NCBI GenBank assembly: GCA_943737045.1
Contig: CALSFV010000313.1
Span: 186,001-250,000 of the forward strand
Reading direction: 5' to 3'
DNA: 64,000 bases
Source of the DNA: Parapristionchus giblindavisi
Taxonomy: Eukaryota > Nematoda > Chromadorea > Rhabditida > Diplogasteridae
Positions within the stretch are counted from its first letter, which is position 1; every line of letters starts with the position of its first letter. This document shows, in pieces, positions 61,028 to 64,000 of this stretch. Position numbers and translations under genes: made by a program. The notes below the pieces were generated by a model. The model searched no databases, had not been told where the DNA came from, and saw only the letters and a program-made list of their open reading frames with translations.

Positions 61028-61718
61028 GGTGGTCAAATGGGCAAAGGCTAACTAGAAGGTGTCGACGGAACGACTCTTCCGCGTTTCCCACTCGAGATTG
61101 CCGATACGGCTAAGGAGGTGATCTATAATCTTCGAAAGTATCGATTTATCGATTGATTCTAGATATCGATTGCGTGCTCGCCTGATCTACTCGCCCGCAT
61201 TGCTAAGATGCGGTCAGAGAAGAGAAATCCGTTGACGAAGGTCCATCTTGCTGCTGTGAGTTTATTTATTTAATTAATTAATTAAATAATTATATTGCAA
61301 AGTTTTCCTATCATGTTGATTTCGTGTTTCGAGGATGGCACTTGTTTTGTAGTCATTTGGTTAATCGTTAGTAGATCGCTGTAAAAATTAAATGTTATCC
61401 TGAAGTGAGATGAAAGAAGGGAATGATCAGTTGGTAGATTCAATCGTTTGCCCTCCTGCATGAATATTACCCGCTTCAACCGATCGATTAATCAAAAATA
61501 CTGGATAATTTAAATTTCTCCCATATCATTGACCAGTTGATTTCGCGTCTCGAGGGTGCCACTAGTATGCAATTCGATCCATTCTTGTGTTCTTATTTGA
61601 TCCTTGTCTTTTTAGGTGAACACAATTGCGAGCGCGATATCTGACAAGATTGCCGCCCTCCCGTCTGCAACGACCGCACCCGCTGATCTATACGCACTCC
61701 TGATTACACTTGAAGCAG
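61028..61718 (+). pseudogene. MYBBP1A: MYBBP1A-like copy 5, 5' fragment
   Basis: Exons 61028-61117, 61163-61255 and 61616-61718 correspond to the first three exons listed for copy 1. The first carries TAG at 61,053-61,055 where copy 1 has GAG, and a 7-bp deletion at about 61,090. The second (IAKMRSEKRNPLTKVHLAA) and third (ISDKIAALPSATTAP) are open. A fold-back element begins 32 bp after the third exon and no later exon follows in the window, so this is a dead fragment unless it resumes outside. Confidence 0.85.
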
Positions 61719-61749
61719 GTATGATTGTTTGGGTTACGGCTGCTTTTGT

Positions 61750-63621
61750 TCTTAAAGAGGCCGGATCTGAGAAAATTTACCATTTTGCCCCCTCCCCGGA
61801 CATTGCGCGAGGATTTTCGATATGGGCCCCCATACTCATAGGGCCTGGAGGGTCTTTGACCTTGTTTACAAAAATGATGACGTCACAGCCTGTATTGCTC
61901 AATGCGGCGCAAAAGCGCCGGGTTCGTCGAAAATCTCGAAATTTCGTAATTTCTCAACCGAATGAGCTAGAACCAAAATTCTTTTTGCAGTATGTTAGGC
62001 ATGCCCAGAGTGCACCACAGCACCATTGGGATTGAAATTTGCCCAACTCTGACATCGACTTTTTGAATGAGACTTTCACATTTTGCGATTTCTTTGTATC
62101 TGAGATTTATTTCCGAGCATAATTTTCTTTATGGGGTGGTACCTCACTGCCATGGGCATCATGCCCACCCATGGCCATTATCGGATTCCGGGTCAATCTG
62201 AACGAAAAAGTGCCTTGAATGATCATCGCTCGGTTCCAGGTCGGCTTTTCCCGGCACTTTCCACTGACTCTCTAACGATTGGTGCGGAATTGTGGTCTGC
62301 TCAAAGTTTATTGTGAAGTACTTATGAGGTGAATAATATTCAGCGAATACTCAATGAATGATCTCTCCTTTCAACCATTTTTTCGAAAATTTTCATTCTG
62401 ATTGCGTGCGAAAAATCAGAATTGTGCTTGAATCAGTTTCCAACTTGCTTTCTGTAACATTCGGTAATAGGACTTTTCAATGTACATAATCAATATGGAA
62501 ATCGTTTATTTTCGAAAATTCAAAAAAATCAATTTAGGTGCCTACTTTTTCGGCAAATATCTGAAATATTGCAGTTTGTCGACTCGAATGCTGCGGCAAT
62601 GAGCTAATGACAATGACAATGTGAAGTTTTATGATGAGTGAACATGGTAGAACTGAAATCCCGGCATTCGGCACACTTTTTAAAAATCGATTTCCATGAC
62701 CCCGGGGTCATGGCAAAAAAAATTAATTTTCGAAAATAAACGATTTCCATTTTGATTATGTACATTGTAAAGTCCTATTACCGAATGTTACAGAAAGCAA
62801 GTTGGAAACTGATTCAAGCACAATTCTGATTTTTCGCACGCAATCAGAATGAAAATTTTCGAAAAAATGGTTGAAAGGATAGATCAGCCATTGAGCATTG
62901 GATAAATATTATTCACATCATTGGTACTTCACAATAAGCCGCATAAATGAAAACATTTCAAACTTGAGAAATTTCGAAATTTTCGGACCATGACCCCCGG
63001 GTCATGAAAATCGAAATTTTCAAATTGATCCAAGTGATGGGCTTCTTGTGTCATTTGACTGGCCTCACCTCGAAACTTTGTGTAGACCACAATTCCGCAC
63101 CAATCGTTTGGAAAATACGTTTGGAAAATACATTTGTTCGGGAAAACCATCGATGACGGAAATTCGAGCGAAAATTTCGGCAAGATGGTCTAACGGGAAG
63201 AACCCGGTTTTAAGTGAAATCAATGCAGAATTGCTTAGGCTACAATACCTGGTCGGAAATCTTTGCAGCAATCTACAACAAGCAATAATTTGTCCGAAAA
63301 AACAAAAATTTTAAGTAAAAAAAGTGGTTTAGGAATCAACGCACATTCGATGCTAATAGTGAATTAGCAAGCTCTGTGCACCCTAGACGCATCGCAAATG
63401 ATATTTGGAATTTATCTCAACAATTTGAGAAATTATGATTTTTAAACGTTTTTGCACTTAAATTAATTTTTCTAATAGCCTGAGGGCACAAACAGGAAAT
63501 TTCTGCTGTTTTGTGTAATAAGGGCCGGTGACACTCCTAACACCCAAGTATGGACCCCCAGTTCCCATTGCTAGCGCACGTGTCCGGGGGTGGTCGAGTC
63601 TTAATGACCATCTCTCTTAAT
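61750..63621. mobile_element. 1.9-kb fold-back following copy 5
   Basis: The ends are CTTAAAGAGGCCGG on the left and the inverse of ATTAAGAGAGATGG on the right. The inner 62,280-63,110 is a palindrome around CATGACCCCGGGGTCATG at 62,695-62,712. The right half closely matches the right half of 58,712-60,651, while the left 500 bp are different and hold a 139-codon frame overlapping the copy 5 exon, which I do not regard as a gene. Confidence 0.82.
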
Positions 63622-63866
63622 CTAATCTGATGATGCAATGCTCACAACTAATGAAATATTTTAGAAATATTTAAAGGGAGCGTTACCTCACTCAATGGTC
63701 TCTTCATTGCGTACACTATTTCTCTGTTCTCTAACAACGAGAGAGCATTGCGCGTCGAAGAGACCGTTGAGAGAGGTTACGCTACCTTTAAGAAAGATGC
63801 AACATGAGGCGACATGAATCATGTCGCGGAGGCCCGCCTTTAGACAAGGTGATCGTGCGGGACTGT
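63622..63866. mobile_element. partial fold-back with nested MITE
   Basis: The right half of the 51,865-52,886 family (GCGACATGAATCATGTCGCGG, ending CGTGCGGGACTGTA) is interrupted at 63,671-63,792 by a hairpin MITE of the 2045-2165 family. The nesting shows that the MITE is the younger insertion. Bases 63,867-64,000 are AT-rich with nothing recognised. Confidence 0.8.
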
Positions 63867-64000
63867 ATATCTGTTGAGTGAATGAAACCTACTTGTTTCT
63901 ATAAATCGACAAAACGATTAATAAGTTGTTTACAGCACCGAATATGATGAATAATATATAGAGAATGATGGTATGGGTGTAAAAGTCGGAAATTACCATC

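Noticed and set aside
61616..62035. 139-codon frame starting in copy 5
   Set aside because: It is the exon 61,616-61,718 read through its GTATGA donor into a transposable element.

Overview
The window looks like nuclear DNA from a nematode. Coding sequence is split into many 45-180 bp exons. Acceptors are mostly short (T)TTCAG. One start codon sits directly behind a TTTTCAG acceptor, as at spliced-leader trans-splicing sites. TACTGTAG/TACGGTAG-type words are common throughout. Nothing prokaryotic or viral is seen, and the genus cannot be assigned from sequence alone.

Layout: 1-2.0 kb holds a fold-back repeat and a 25/26-bp satellite. 2.2-4.3 kb holds one small five-exon gene for a predicted secreted helical protein. 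4.6-10.7 kb is a non-autonomous transposon-like element with long imperfect terminal inverted repeats and a 7-bp target duplication; smaller fold-backs and tRNA-like pieces are nested in it. 10.9-14.1 kb holds two more fold-back blocks. 14.3-19.6 kb holds the 3' flank of a lost gene copy, split by a 3.5-kb G-run satellite.

From about 19.6 kb to the end the window is an amplified array of one gene: the Myb-binding protein 1A / Pol5 family, a nucleolar HEAT-like protein with an acidic linker. There are four large copies and one fragment: copy 1 (+, 20.07-27.47 kb, nonsense codon), copy 2 (-, 31.62-38.47 kb, reading frame open), copy 3 (+, 39.60-45.63 kb, C-terminus replaced by a piece of the small secreted gene), copy 4 (+, 49.62-57.14 kb, frame open) and copy 5 (+, 61.03-61.72 kb, fragment). 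Short 5' exons lie downstream of copies 1-4, as expected for a head-to-tail array. No copy has a recognisable N-terminus, so an intact parent gene may lie elsewhere.

Copies 1/2 and 2/3 form two nested near-perfect palindromes centred near 29,543 and 39,035. Copy 2 is a mosaic of its neighbours, which suggests gene conversion, although palindromic assembly artefact must be excluded. Because the paralogues supply empty sites, several insertions can be delimited exactly, including a TIR element with CWG target duplications and another carrying a tRNA-like sequence with GATTG duplications. A family of kilobase fold-backs shares the ends ATTAAGAGAGA, and the palindrome CATGACCCCGGGGTCATG recurs in several fold-backs.
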